Assembly (NCBI GenBank): GCA_027489965.1
Contig: JAIXZA010000136.1
Coordinates: forward strand, 58,356-122,355
DNA: 64,000 bases
Direction of reading: 5' to 3'
Source: Verrucomicrobiaceae bacterium
GTDB taxonomy: Bacteria > Verrucomicrobiota > Verrucomicrobiia > Verrucomicrobiales > Verrucomicrobiaceae
A model generated the notes under the pieces. The model worked only from the letters and a program-made list of their open reading frames with translations, searched no databases and had not been told where the DNA came from. Shown here one piece after another: positions 16,099 to 26,100 of this stretch; positions within the stretch are counted from its first letter, which is position 1, and every line of letters begins with the position of its first letter. Made by a program: the position numbers and the translations under genes.

Positions 16099-16491
16099 AT
16101 GAATAAATCCAAAACGGCGCGCATTCTGAAGTTCGCGGCAGGTCTTGTTACTCTGCTTGTCTTTGGCTACCTCTCTATTGTGGTGCTCGCGCTCTGGGAC
16201 TTTCGCCAGCGTCGAGTTACGCTTCAGGCGGAGGGGACCTCGCCGCTCACCGAGTCCCAAGCCATCGAGCTTTCACGAGAGGCATTGAAGCGAGTTGGTG
16301 AGGATGCCAAGTTATTGCAGCCTGCATCCTACGGCCACGACAACACAAAGTTCTATGCCCATAATTCCCTCACACCGTTCAGCGGATACGTGCTTTGGCA
16401 CTCGCTCGGAGGACCTACTCGCTGCACTTTTTCTGTGCAGCTTGAACAGGTTGGAAGTGAGGTCCGCTGTGAAGTCGGAAGGTGCAAATAA
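16099..16491 (+). CDS. Small hypothetical protein with N-terminal membrane anchor
   Basis: 130 residues with a positively charged start and a single membrane segment (about 10-33). A short helical region, TESQAIELSREALKRVG (about 51-67), follows, then a compact C-terminal part ending in two cysteines (CEVGRC). I do not recognise the family. The soluble part would face the periplasm. It stands alone behind the RAYT unit and its 3' end is 18 bases from the convergent LTA-synthase-like gene. Confidence 0.5.
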   Translation: MNKSKTARILKFAAGLVTLLVFGYLSIVVLALWDFRQRRVTLQAEGTSPLTESQAIELSREALKRVGEDAKLLQPASYGHDNTKFYAHNSLTPFSGYVLWHSLGGPTRCTFSVQLEQVGSEVRCEVGRCK

Positions 16492-16509
16492 CCCAATGAC
16501 CACACCACC

Positions 16510-18510
16510 TCACGGCTTATCGGTCTCAGCACCGAGATGCCCGTTGCGGAAAAGCCAGGAGGCGGATTGGTAGAGGGAGATGGAGTCTTCGAGCTGGGGC
16601 TTCAGGGCTCCGGTCCGATCCAGGGTGATATTGCCGGCTTTGAGATCGACCTTTCCGATGGTGGATTCTTGCTTGGGTTTGAGCATGGCAAAGTTCCCCT
16701 GGGTGATGTAGGCGATCTTTTGGTAGTTGGAGACGAAAATGCGCTCTTTGTCCGGGGTGTAGCCGGGGGAGAAGACGTCTTGGCCAAAGTTCCGCGTGGT
16801 GTAGCTCCAGTTCATCAGGCCGAGCAGGGTGGGCACCATGTCGATCTGGCTGCACAGGCGGTCATAGGTGCGGGGCTGGATGAGCTGGGGATTCCAAAGG
16901 ATGCAGGGGATGTGATACTTGGTGACGTCTAGCTCCACTTTGCCTGCGCTGCCGTGGCAGTGATCGGCCACGACGACAAAGATCGTGTTGGCGAACCAGG
17001 GCTTGGATTTGGCCTTTTCTAAAAAGTCGCCAATGCACCAGTCGGTGTATTTCACGGCCGCATCACGGTTGCCCTGGGGCAGGTCGATCCGGTTGGCGGG
17101 AAAGGTGTAGGGGCGGTGATTGGAGACGGTCATGACATGCATGAAGAAAGGTTTGTTGGCCGCATGATTGGCATCGGCCTCCTGCTCTGCCCAGCGGAAG
17201 AGATCTTCATCGGCGACACCCCAGGCATTTTGGAAGGTGATCTCGCTCTTCGGCTTGGTGCCACGGTCGATGACGCGGTAGTTATTGCGGCTGAAGTAGG
17301 TGTTCATGTTATCAAACATGGCATCGCCGCCATACAGGTAGCTGGTATCATAACCACGGGCACGGAAGACGGAGCCAGCGGTGAAGAGATTCGTGTTCTT
17401 GGGTCGCCAGACGATGGATTGACCTGGGGTGGGCGGCACGCTGAGGGTGAGAGCCTCGAGACCACGGACGGTGCGTGTTCCTGTGGCGTAGAGGTTCGTG
17501 AACAGGATGCCTTCATCGGCCAAGCGGTCGAGGTTGGGTGTTAGGTAACCACGGATTTTGAAGTTCACCTTGAAGTGACTCATGAAGGCAGCGCTGAGGC
17601 TTTCCACGGAGATAAAAACGACGTTGTGCTTCTTTTCGGGGCCTTCGTGCTTGATGAGGCGGCGCAGGTCGGTCGGGTCATCACTGGCGGGCGGTGTATC
17701 ACTGAGGGTGAGCAGTTCCTTGGCTCGGGCTAAGGCATGCTTGGTGTCTTGCTTCAGATAAAAGCGCTCGTAGTCGATCTCGCTCTCCCAAAAGGCCGCA
17801 CAGAAGGCGTAGGGACCATCTTTGGCCAGCTCGCGATTGAATTCATTGGTAAACCGCGGGAGCTGCGTCTGCGAGAAGCCATAGGAAATACCGACGACAA
17901 TAGCGGCGATCCCGAAGGTGGGAAGGAGGCGCATTTTCCAGCGGCTATCGCCAGCACAGACCCAGTTCACCGCACCGAACTTCCAGGCTGCCCAGACAAT
18001 GCCTGAGCCTGCATTCGCCAGACCTAAAAAGATCAGTGGCATGGGATAGGATTGCTGGATGTTATCGATCACCTCCTGCGTGAAGACGAGGTAATCGACC
18101 GCGATGAAATTAAACCGCACCTGGAACTCATCCCAGAAGAACCACTCGGAGACGCCGATGAAGATGAAGGCCACGGCATAGATGAGTAGCAAGGCCGAGA
18201 CGATCCAGCGGATGGCTTTACTCTGCCAGAGTGCTACGGGTAAAAGCAGAGTCAGCAGGAACCAGGGCACCACTGCATAGCAGGCAGCAAGGAGGTCAAA
18301 CCAGAGTCCGATCCCAAAGCTACCCAGTAGCGAAGCATCCCAGGCCACGTCCTGCCGCCCCTGGATGAGTAAGGCTATGCGGGACAGCTGGGCTAACAAA
18401 AGAAACATCACGGCGATCAATAATGCTCCACGGGCGATGGCAGATCGAGGGAGCAAACGATGGAGAAAGGACGAGCCTGGAGAAGAAGTGCTGAGCATGT
18501 GCGCACCCAT
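16510..18510 (-). CDS. LTA synthase/phosphoglycerol transferase-like membrane protein
   Basis: About five N-terminal membrane segments are followed by an extracytoplasmic alkaline-phosphatase-superfamily domain. It contains NVVFISVESLSA (first metal ligand Glu), TPNLDRLADEGILFTNLYATGTRTVRGLE with the likely catalytic Thr, YLYGGDAMFDNM, and VVVADHCHGS with late metal ligands. The layout is that of LtaS/OpgB-type enzymes, which transfer phosphoglycerol or phosphoethanolamine to glycans or lipids. In a Gram-negative, glucan or lipid decoration is likelier than teichoic acid. The frame stays open to 18639, but that would overlap the promoter of the divergent regulator. I chose the ATG at 18510, preceded by AGGTG; 18498 and 18552 are alternatives. 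It may be controlled by the adjacent two-component system. Confidence 0.8.
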   Translation of the reverse strand: MGAHMLSTSSPGSSFLHRLLPRSAIARGALLIAVMFLLLAQLSRIALLIQGRQDVAWDASLLGSFGIGLWFDLLAACYAVVPWFLLTLLLPVALWQSKAIRWIVSALLLIYAVAFIFIGVSEWFFWDEFQVRFNFIAVDYLVFTQEVIDNIQQSYPMPLIFLGLANAGSGIVWAAWKFGAVNWVCAGDSRWKMRLLPTFGIAAIVVGISYGFSQTQLPRFTNEFNRELAKDGPYAFCAAFWESEIDYERFYLKQDTKHALARAKELLTLSDTPPASDDPTDLRRLIKHEGPEKKHNVVFISVESLSAAFMSHFKVNFKIRGYLTPNLDRLADEGILFTNLYATGTRTVRGLEALTLSVPPTPGQSIVWRPKNTNLFTAGSVFRARGYDTSYLYGGDAMFDNMNTYFSRNNYRVIDRGTKPKSEITFQNAWGVADEDLFRWAEQEADANHAANKPFFMHVMTVSNHRPYTFPANRIDLPQGNRDAAVKYTDWCIGDFLEKAKSKPWFANTIFVVVADHCHGSAGKVELDVTKYHIPCILWNPQLIQPRTYDRLCSQIDMVPTLLGLMNWSYTTRNFGQDVFSPGYTPDKERIFVSNYQKIAYITQGNFAMLKPKQESTIGKVDLKAGNITLDRTGALKPQLEDSISLYQSASWLFRNGHLGAETDKP

Positions 18511-18511
18511 C

Positions 18512-18602
18512 CTGTCACCTGCTTTATGAATGCCGAATGACAGCTCTGTCATATAAATGAAAATACCGTCATCATTGATTCCATGATTTGGCATGATGAC
18601 AG
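18512..18602. promoter_or_regulatory. Cluster of TGACAG hexamers in a divergent promoter
   Basis: TGACAG occurs four times: minus strand at 18512-18517, then a perfect palindrome TGACAG-CT-CTGTCA at 18538-18551, and plus strand at 18597-18602. The cluster fills the region between the LTA-synthase-like gene and the OmpR-type regulator. It is a candidate binding site for that regulator. Confidence 0.5.
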
Positions 18603-18648
18603 CACTTTCATTTGTCCTAAGCTCGTTCAGACTCGTCATGCCCTCTGT

Positions 18649-19323
18649 ATGCGACTCTTAATCATCGAAGATGAACCTAAAACTGCTGCCCTCTTGCGTG
18701 ACGCTCTGACTGAGCAGGAGTTTGAGGTCGTTTGTGCCTATGATGGGGAATCTGGATTAGCCTGTGCCCAGACTCAGACTTGGGATGCCTTGTTGGTGGA
18801 CATCATGTTGCCAAAGCGGGATGGCCTCAGTGTTGTGCGCACTCTGCGCGCCGCAGGCCAAGTTACGCCAGTCATCATGCTTTCTGCTCGTGGTGATGTA
18901 GAGCAGCGAGTAGAAGGCCTGGATGCAGGTGCCGACGATTATTTGCCCAAGCCCTTTGCCATGTCCGAGCTGCTCGCCCGCCTGCGCTCTCTAGTCAGGC
19001 GTAATTCACAGGCTAAATCAACCCGCATCACAGTGGCAGATTTGAGCTTTGATACCGCCACGCATGAGACGCGCCGCGCCGGTAAGCGCATAGAACTCTC
19101 TAGTCGTGAAACTCGCCTCCTCGAGTGCCTGCTGCGTGCTGAAGGCCGCGTCGTGAGCCGACGCGACATCATCAGCACCGTCTGGGAATATGACTTTGAT
19201 CCCGGCACTAATTTAGTGGATGTGTATGTCCGCCGTTTACGTGAAAAGATCGACCGTGATCAGACGACCACGCTGATTCAGACGGTACGCGGACTGGGTT
19301 ACAAGCTCCGCCCTCAACTATGA
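18649..19323 (+). CDS. OmpR/PhoB-type response regulator
   Basis: A receiver domain (LLIIEDEP, phospho-acceptor D51 in LLVDIMLP, LSARGD, Lys in YLPKPF) and a C-terminal winged-helix DNA-binding domain (RRAGKRIELSSRETRLLECLL ... VVSRRDIISTVWEYDF ... DVYVRRLREKID). 224 residues, normal for the family. The frame is open further upstream, but the ATG at 18649 begins exactly at the MRLLIIEDE receiver start. The stop overlaps the kinase start (ATGA). The efflux genes downstream suggest a CusR-like metal or envelope response; TGACAG sites upstream suggest autoregulation. Confidence 0.93.
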   Translation: MRLLIIEDEPKTAALLRDALTEQEFEVVCAYDGESGLACAQTQTWDALLVDIMLPKRDGLSVVRTLRAAGQVTPVIMLSARGDVEQRVEGLDAGADDYLPKPFAMSELLARLRSLVRRNSQAKSTRITVADLSFDTATHETRRAGKRIELSSRETRLLECLLRAEGRVVSRRDIISTVWEYDFDPGTNLVDVYVRRLREKIDRDQTTTLIQTVRGLGYKLRPQL

Positions 19324-20390
19324 CACTGCGACGCCGCATCTTACTTTACTACCTGTTTACGTTGGCGATCTCTTTTGTGATCATCGGCTTTTGGAGTTGG
19401 TTTGAGTTCAATGAACAGCAAGAAGTCATACGTCATGATGGCGTGAAAGCCGCACTCAGAGAGAGCCCCCTTTGGGAAGCTTTTGAAATCATCCTCTTCG
19501 GAGGTCTGCCCGCTCTTCTTCTCGGCATCCTTGGCGGCGGTCTGCTGATGCGTCATGCTTTACGCCCTATTGAAACCCTCACGACGGAGTTGGAAAAAAC
19601 AGACGCATCCAACCTGGCTGAACCCGTGATCCGCAGCGGCAATGGTGACGAACTCGACCGCATGAGCGCCGTCTTCAACTCCATGAAGCAGCGGCTTGGC
19701 ATCTCCTTTAATCAGGCCCGTGAGTTCACCCTTCATGCCTCTCATGAGCTGAAGACACCTTTGACCATCATGCATGGAACACTCGAGCAAATGCTGGAGG
19801 ATAAGGAAACACTCGGCGTGCATCGGGATCGAATTGCCTCAATGCTGGAGGAGGTTCAGCGCCTCGCCGCCATCGTCGGACAACTCGCCTTTCTTGCTAA
19901 AGCCGATGCTGATCAGCTCACCTTCGCCCATGAGCTGGTGGCGCTGGATCTCTTAGCGCGTGAACTTGAGGAAGACACACAGATGCTCGCCGCAAGTGCC
20001 AATATCACCGTGGTAATGACGACATGTGAACCTGTCTTCGTCAGCGGCGACCGGATGCGCCTTCGCCAGCTTCTGCTGAATCTCGCCGACAATGCGGTGA
20101 AGTACAATCAAGAAAACGGCAGCATCACCCTCAGCCTGTGCACTCAGGATCAGCAGGCCGCTTTTCAAATCACTAACACAGGACCTGCGCTTGCCCCAGA
20201 ACTGCGGACTCGTGTCTTTGAGCGTTTCTTCCGTGGCGATGCTGCGCACGCTTCAGTCGTCGAAGGCAGCGGGCTAGGCCTGAGCATCGCAGAATCCATC
20301 GCACACGCGCATGGAGGCAGCATCGTCTTTGAGGTCACAACTGATGGCCACACCTGCATCACGCTGCGCCTGCCGACGAATCCCAAATAG
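19320..20390 (+). CDS. Membrane sensor histidine kinase
   Basis: Two membrane segments (about 8-27 and 56-76) enclose a short periplasmic loop of about 30 residues. A HAMP linker (LRPIETL..., 81-130), a HisKA domain with phospho-acceptor H142 in ASHELKTPL, and a HATPase domain with NLADNAVKYN and GSGLGLSI follow. It phosphorylates the regulator encoded just upstream (4-base overlap). The very short loop argues against direct binding of a ligand in a large sensor domain; sensing within the membrane or through a partner is more likely. The gene is followed after 4 bases by a small transporter gene. Confidence 0.93.
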   Translation: MTLRRRILLYYLFTLAISFVIIGFWSWFEFNEQQEVIRHDGVKAALRESPLWEAFEIILFGGLPALLLGILGGGLLMRHALRPIETLTTELEKTDASNLAEPVIRSGNGDELDRMSAVFNSMKQRLGISFNQAREFTLHASHELKTPLTIMHGTLEQMLEDKETLGVHRDRIASMLEEVQRLAAIVGQLAFLAKADADQLTFAHELVALDLLARELEEDTQMLAASANITVVMTTCEPVFVSGDRMRLRQLLLNLADNAVKYNQENGSITLSLCTQDQQAAFQITNTGPALAPELRTRVFERFFRGDAAHASVVEGSGLGLSIAESIAHAHGGSIVFEVTTDGHTCITLRLPTNPK

Positions 20391-20394
20391 TCTT

Positions 20395-20832
20395 ATGGAA
20401 CGCTGGAAACTCTACGCCTTTTCGGCTGCTCTATTTGCCGGATTAACCTCCGTTGTGGCCAAGGCAGGACTTAAAACACTCAGTGCGGATCTCGGGCTCG
20501 CCGTGCGCACGGCTTTTGTCTTTGGGTTCATCCTGCTGAATACCTGGCTTTGGACGGGAATGGGAAAAACGGCATTCGCACTGCAAGCGGCAAGCTGGCG
20601 CTCTATCTGGTTACTGGCGTTGTCCGGTCTCACCACCACACTCTCCTGGGTCTGCTACTACCGAGCGATGAAAGAAGGCACGGTGACCTATGTCTCACTC
20701 ATCGACAAAAGCAGTATCCTCGTGACGCTGGTGCTTTCCGTACTCTTGCTTGGTGAACCGATGACCTGGCGCATCGCAGGCGGCACCACGCTCATTCTCG
20801 GCGGACTGCTCGTGCTGGCAGGGGGAAAGTAA
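20395..20832 (+). CDS. Half-size EamA/DMT-type membrane protein
   Basis: 145 residues with about five membrane segments, corresponding to one half of the ten-segment EamA fold. It ends in SLIDKSSILVTLVLSVLLLGEPMTW and ILGGLLVLAGGK, a frequent EamA C-terminus. Such short members (COG2510-like) probably dimerise. The frame is open back to 20311 inside the kinase gene, but the ATG at 20395, four bases after the kinase stop, gives the expected N-terminus. It is likely co-transcribed with the two-component pair. Confidence 0.75.
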   Translation: MERWKLYAFSAALFAGLTSVVAKAGLKTLSADLGLAVRTAFVFGFILLNTWLWTGMGKTAFALQAASWRSIWLLALSGLTTTLSWVCYYRAMKEGTVTYVSLIDKSSILVTLVLSVLLLGEPMTWRIAGGTTLILGGLLVLAGGK

Positions 20833-20889
20833 TGACGGTAATTTCATGGTGCTCCGTGCGTTAGACTGCTATTAAAGATCATAGCTCAA

Positions 20890-22212
20890 ATGAAGTTAAA
20901 CCCCTTAACAATCCTCGCTCTGCCTCTGCTGCTAAACTGCTGCGTGACCTATCAGGCGCGCCCGATCTCAGCAGAAAAAACCAGTGCAGACTTTGCGGGG
21001 CGTTCCTTGAGTGATGCCGGTTTACGCAGCTTTCTCGTCGAACAAAAAGCCGTCAGTGATTCATGGACCGTAGATCGTCTTTCGCTCGCTGCGGCCTATT
21101 TTCACCCAGATGTGGCGCTGGCGCGCGCGGAGGCTGAAGAAGCTGCCGCTGCCACCAAAACAGCCAACATGCGGCCCAATCCGGTCTTCACTTTCTCCCC
21201 GCAATACGCCAGCTTTCGCGCACCAGCGCCCACGCCTTGGTTTTTCGGTCCTAGTCTCTCCATTCCCATCGAAACTGCTGGAAAACGCTCCAAGCGCACC
21301 GAGCAAGCTCTGGCCACGGCTGAGGCTGCAAGGTGGCGTGTGTCGGCACGAGCCTGGGCTGCGCGCTCGCGTGTCCGCAGTGCCATGCTGGAGCTCCACA
21401 GCGCCCGCGAGAACATCCGCCTGCTTGAAACGGAACAAAAACTCCACGACGAAGCCATCAAGAAACTCACTGCCCAGATGGACGCGGGAGATGTCTCACC
21501 CTTTGAACTCACTCAAGCACGATTGATGCTCAATCGCACGCGTTTGGCCCTGCAAGACGCCCAACGAATCGCCGCAACCGGTGAAGCGAGACTGGCCTCC
21601 GCTGTTGGCATTCCATTGCAGGCTTTGAAGAGCGCAAGGCTTGACTTCGCCGCCTTTTATCGTCTGCCAGATCCAGGAAACAGTCGCCGCCGTGCCCTCA
21701 CCCAACGCGCCGACTTGATGGCCCTGCTCGCCGAATACGCTGCGAGTGAATCCACGCTCAAACTTGAACTTGCCAAGCAATATCCCGACATCAACGCCAT
21801 GCCCGGTTACGACTACAACTCCGGCCAAAACCGCTGGCAGCTAGGCATCAATCTGCCCATCCCGCTCAATCGCAATCGCGGCCCCATTGCGCAGGCCGAG
21901 GCGAAGCGAATCACCGCCGAGAAAAAATTCCTCGCCCAGCAAGCCACGATCCAGGGCGAACTCGACATTGCCCTCGCGGCGTATCAAGCCTCACGTGCCA
22001 AAGCCACTACCGCCGCGCAGCTTTCTCAGGAAGCCATCGCTGCCTCCAACACCACCAAAAGCATGGTCGAAGCCGGCCAAGTCTCAGCCCTCGAACTCAC
22101 TCGCCGCCAAATCGAAACCAGCACTGCCAACGTCTCCCTCCTCGCCGCGCAACTCGAAGCCCAAACCGCCGCCGGTGCCCTCGAAGACGCCATGCAGGCC
22201 ACCTTGAAGTAA
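20890..22212 (+). CDS. Outer-membrane efflux protein (TolC/CusC-like lipoprotein)
   Basis: A lipoprotein signal (LPLLLNCC, lipobox near residue 17) is followed by two repeats of long helices rich in Ala/Glu (for example SALELTRRQIETSTANVSLLAAQLE) and short beta segments (FGPSLSIPIETAGKR, WQLGINLPIPLN). This is the outer membrane factor fold. It would form the outer-membrane channel of the tripartite pump encoded with the next two genes. It has 440 residues, normal for CusC/CzcC. It is separated by 57 bases from the preceding transporter gene and by 4 bases from the adaptor gene. Confidence 0.88.
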   Translation: MKLNPLTILALPLLLNCCVTYQARPISAEKTSADFAGRSLSDAGLRSFLVEQKAVSDSWTVDRLSLAAAYFHPDVALARAEAEEAAAATKTANMRPNPVFTFSPQYASFRAPAPTPWFFGPSLSIPIETAGKRSKRTEQALATAEAARWRVSARAWAARSRVRSAMLELHSARENIRLLETEQKLHDEAIKKLTAQMDAGDVSPFELTQARLMLNRTRLALQDAQRIAATGEARLASAVGIPLQALKSARLDFAAFYRLPDPGNSRRRALTQRADLMALLAEYAASESTLKLELAKQYPDINAMPGYDYNSGQNRWQLGINLPIPLNRNRGPIAQAEAKRITAEKKFLAQQATIQGELDIALAAYQASRAKATTAAQLSQEAIAASNTTKSMVEAGQVSALELTRRQIETSTANVSLLAAQLEAQTAAGALEDAMQATLK

Positions 22213-22216
22213 CCTC

Positions 22217-23158
22217 ATGAAAAAGCTGCTCCCACTTCTCTTCGCCGCGTCGCTCCACGCCGCCGACTCCGGCGGCTCCGCGCCCGCGACGATCACCAAG
22301 GAAGGCGATCTCGTCATCCTGACGCTCAAGCCCGAAGCCGAGCAAAGCCTGCGGCTCAAGACCGTCGCTGTCGAAAAGCGCAGCATTCCAGCCACGCGTT
22401 TGTTTTCCGGTGAAGTCGTCACACCGCTCGCAGCAGAAGGGAAAACCATAGCGCCGGTGCTTGGTGGCACTTTGGATGAAGTGCTGCGCCTCGCCGACCT
22501 CCAAGTCGTCGCAGATGGTCGCATCCTGCAAGCCCAAGTGCAAATCGACGCTGCCAAGATTGCCGTCGAACGAGCGCAAAAAATGCTGAGCGCTGAAGCT
22601 GGTAGTGCACGCAATGTGGATGAAGCCAAGACGGCTCTTCAACTTGCTGAAGCCGTCATGACTACCGCCAAAGCGCAGCGTGATTTACTTGGCGGCACGC
22701 TTGGCCAAAATACCCGCAAGTGGGTTCGCGTCAGCATTTACAGCGGCGAGTCTGAGTTACTCGATGCCAAGGCCGAAGCCCTCATTAGCAATCTTACCGT
22801 CAAACCAGTCAGCGGACCGCCCACCGCCAACGCTTTGACCAACACCATCGACTGGTATTATGAAGTCCCCACCGACACCAAACTCCGCGCCGGTGAACGC
22901 GTCGCCGTCGAAATCCCCACGCTCGAAAGCAATCTCGAAGCCCTCGTCATTCCCTTCAATGCCGTACTCCACGACATCAACGGCGGTCAGTGGATTTATG
23001 CACGGACCGCCGAGCACACTTACACACGCAAACGAATCCAGGTCGCCCGCCTTGCTGGCAGCGACGCCGTTTTAGCGACTGGCCCTGCTGTGGGAACAAA
23101 GATCGTGACCGACGGCTCTGCGGAACTATTTGGCACAGAATTCATGACTGGGAAATAA
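22217..23158 (+). CDS. Periplasmic adaptor protein of RND efflux (CusB/CzcB-like, short)
   Basis: A signal peptide (1-15) leads into a membrane-fusion-protein layout: a barrel-sandwich start (RLFSGEVVTPLAAEGKTIAPVLGGTL), a short alpha-hairpin (VQIDAAKIAVERAQKMLSAE...), and beta-barrel and proximal sections (LRAGERVAVEIPT, ALVIPFNAVLHDINGGQWIYAR). At 313 residues it is shorter than CusB (about 400). It lacks obvious His- or Met-rich metal sites at the N-terminus. It would connect the RND pump to the outer-membrane factor. Spacing to both neighbours is 4 bases, so the three are one operon. Confidence 0.85.
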   Translation: MKKLLPLLFAASLHAADSGGSAPATITKEGDLVILTLKPEAEQSLRLKTVAVEKRSIPATRLFSGEVVTPLAAEGKTIAPVLGGTLDEVLRLADLQVVADGRILQAQVQIDAAKIAVERAQKMLSAEAGSARNVDEAKTALQLAEAVMTTAKAQRDLLGGTLGQNTRKWVRVSIYSGESELLDAKAEALISNLTVKPVSGPPTANALTNTIDWYYEVPTDTKLRAGERVAVEIPTLESNLEALVIPFNAVLHDINGGQWIYARTAEHTYTRKRIQVARLAGSDAVLATGPAVGTKIVTDGSAELFGTEFMTGK

Positions 23159-23162
23159 CGCC

Positions 23163-26100
23163 ATGCTGAACTCCATCGTCTCTTGGGCGCTGAATATGCG
23201 CGTGCTTGTGATCGCTGCTGCTGCGGCGCTGCTGGTGATGGGCATTAATGCTACACGTCATGCGCCGCTGGATGTGTTTCCGGAATTCGCACCGCCATTG
23301 GTGGAGGTGCAGACGGAGGCACCTGGGCTTTCGACAGAGGAGGTGGATGCACTCGTCACCGTGCCACTGGAGAACTCACTCAACGGGCTGCCATTCCTCA
23401 AAACGCTGCGCTCGAAGTCGGTGCTGGGTTTGTCGTCGGTGGTGATGATCTTTGATACGGGCACGGATATCCTCAAAGCGCGGCAGCTCGTGCAGGAACG
23501 ATTGAACCTTGCACAAAGCCGGCTGCCAGCGGTGGTGAAGCCGCCGGTGTTGATGGCTCCTTATTCGTCGTTGAGCCGTGTTTTAAAAGTGGGCCTCACT
23601 TCAAAGACACTCACTCAGATGGAGATGAGCGAACAGGCGCGCTGGACCATGCGCCCGCGCCTCATGTCGGTCAAAGGCGTTGCGAATGTGGCGATCTGGG
23701 GCCAGCGGGATAAGCAGTTTCAAGTGCTCGTCGATCCGCAGAAGCTTCGTGCTGCTGGAGTTACGTTGGATGCCGTTACCAAGGCCGCAGGCGATGCGGC
23801 TGTGATCAGCGCGGGTGGATTTATCGATACACCGAATCAACGGCTCAGCGTGGCGCAGCTTGCGCTCATCACGACGCCGGAGGATCTAGCGAGGACGGTC
23901 GTGGAGTTTCGCAATGGCGCACCGATCCGCCTTGGCGATGTCGCGGAGGTCAAGATCGGGCATCCAGCACCTATCGGAGATGCGGTCATTAATGATGGCG
24001 ATGGTATCCTGCTCATCGTGGAAAAGCAACCTTGGGGAAATACGCTGGATGTGACGAAGGGTGTCGAGAAAATGCTCGAAGAGCTCAAGCCGGCGCTGCC
24101 TGGCATGACGATCGACAGTACTATCTTTCGACCCGCCAGCTTCATCGAAATTTCGATTCATCATCTCACCGAGGCGCTTTGGCTTGGTTGTTTGCTGGTG
24201 GTGGTCGTATTGGCGTTGTTCCTTGGTGACTGGCGCACGACGGTCATCAGCATCACCGCGATTCCTCTTTCGCTTGCCATGGCACTGCTGCTACTGGCGT
24301 GGACTGGCCAGACGATCAACACCATGATCCTCGCGGGTCTCATCATCGCTCTCGGCGAAGTCGTGGATGATGCGATCATCGACGTGGAGAACATTCTACG
24401 TCGTTTGAGACAAAACCCGACGAAATCGCGATTCGCGGTTGTTTTGGAGGCCTCGCTCGAAGTCCGTAGCGCGGTCGTTTATGCCAGCGTGATCATTGTG
24501 CTGGTCTTTGTGCCTGTCTTCTTCCTCCCAGGCCTTGCGGGCACGTTTTTCCGGCCTTTGGCGCTGAGTTATATTTTGGCTATCACGGCATCCTTGCTTG
24601 TCGCTTTGACCGTGACGCCCGCTTTGAGCCTCATGCTGCTCAAAGTGAAGCCCGGCGTGCATCGCGATGCCTTTTTGGCTCGCGGTATGAAGGCGATCTA
24701 TCGCAGCGTGCTGCCATTTTTCACCCGCAGTGCCTGGCTGGCCTTGCTGGTGCTCATCGTCGCCTTTGCTGGCACTGGTTGGGTGTGGCACACGCAGATG
24801 AAGGAGGAATTTCTACCTAACTTCAAGGAGCGCGATTTCCTCATGCATTGGCTGGAAAAACCGAATACCAGCGTCGAAGCAAGCAAGCGCATCACCGTCG
24901 CAGCAGCTACCGATCTGATGAAAGTAAAGGGCGTTCGCAATCAAGGCGCGCACATTGGTCGAGCAGAGGTCGCGGATGAAGTCGTGGGGCCAGACTTCAC
25001 CGAACTGTGGATCAGCATCGACCCAGGTGCCGATTACGACGCGACGATCAAGAAGGTGCAAGGTGTCGTCGATGGCTATCCGGGCCTCACTCGTGATTTG
25101 CTGACGTTTTTGCGCGAGCGCATCAAAGAAGTACTCACCGGAGCCAGTGCCAGCGTCGTGGTGCGCATCTTCGGTCCTGATCTCGACACTTTGAGCACTC
25201 ATGCCGCCGAGGTCAGTGATGCAGTGAAGGACATCAAAGGCATCAGTGCGCTTAAAGTCGAATCGCTGAGCCTTGTGCCACAAATCACCGTCAAAGTGAA
25301 GCCTGAAGCCGCCGCATTGCATGGCCTTACCGCCGGGCAAATCCGACAAGCCGTGACCACGCTCATCAGTGGACGCAAAGTCGGCGAAGTGTATCAAGAC
25401 CAGCGTGTGCATGACGTCACCGTCTGGAGTGTGCCCAGCGCTCGGGCTGATTTCACAACGCTACGTGAGCTTTTGATCGCAACTCCCAGCGGCGGTCACA
25501 CGCGCCTCGCGGATGTTGCGGAGGTCGTCATCGTGCCAACGCCAAATGCCATCAAGCGTGAGGGAGCCTCCCGCCGCATCGACGTGACCTGCAACGTCAC
25601 CGGTCGCGCTCTCGGTGATGTTGTGCCTGAGATCGAAGCAGCCGTTGCCAAGCTCACTTTCAAGCCAGGCCACCATCCCGAAATCCTCGGCGAATGGGCC
25701 GAACGACAAGCTGCCCAAAGCCAACTCGGCTTGCTGGCCCTCGGGGCACTCGCAGGCATTCTTGTCTTGCTGCTCGCCGATTTCCAAAGCATCCGGCTGA
25801 CCCTGCTCGTGGCCCTCACACTCCCCTTTGCGCTCATCGGCGGTGTTTTGGCCGCATGGTTTGGAGGAGGCGTGCTCTCGCTCGGTTCGCTGGTCGGCTT
25901 TGTCACTGTGCTCGGCATCGCCGCACGCAACGGCATCTTACTAGTCAGTCACTACCGCCATCTCGAAAAGGAAGAAGGCCACGCCTTCAGTATCGCCATC
26001 GTTTTGCAGGGCAGCGAAGAGCGCCTTATCCCCATCGTCATGACCGCCGCCACTGCGGCGCTAGCATTACTACCACTGGTAATGAAAGGAGACGTTCCAG

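Noticed and set aside
16510..18639. Longest start of the LTA-synthase-like gene at 18639
   Set aside because: It would cover the divergent promoter and TGACAG sites, and the N-terminal 43 residues lack character; ATG 18510 has a ribosome-site-like AGGTG.
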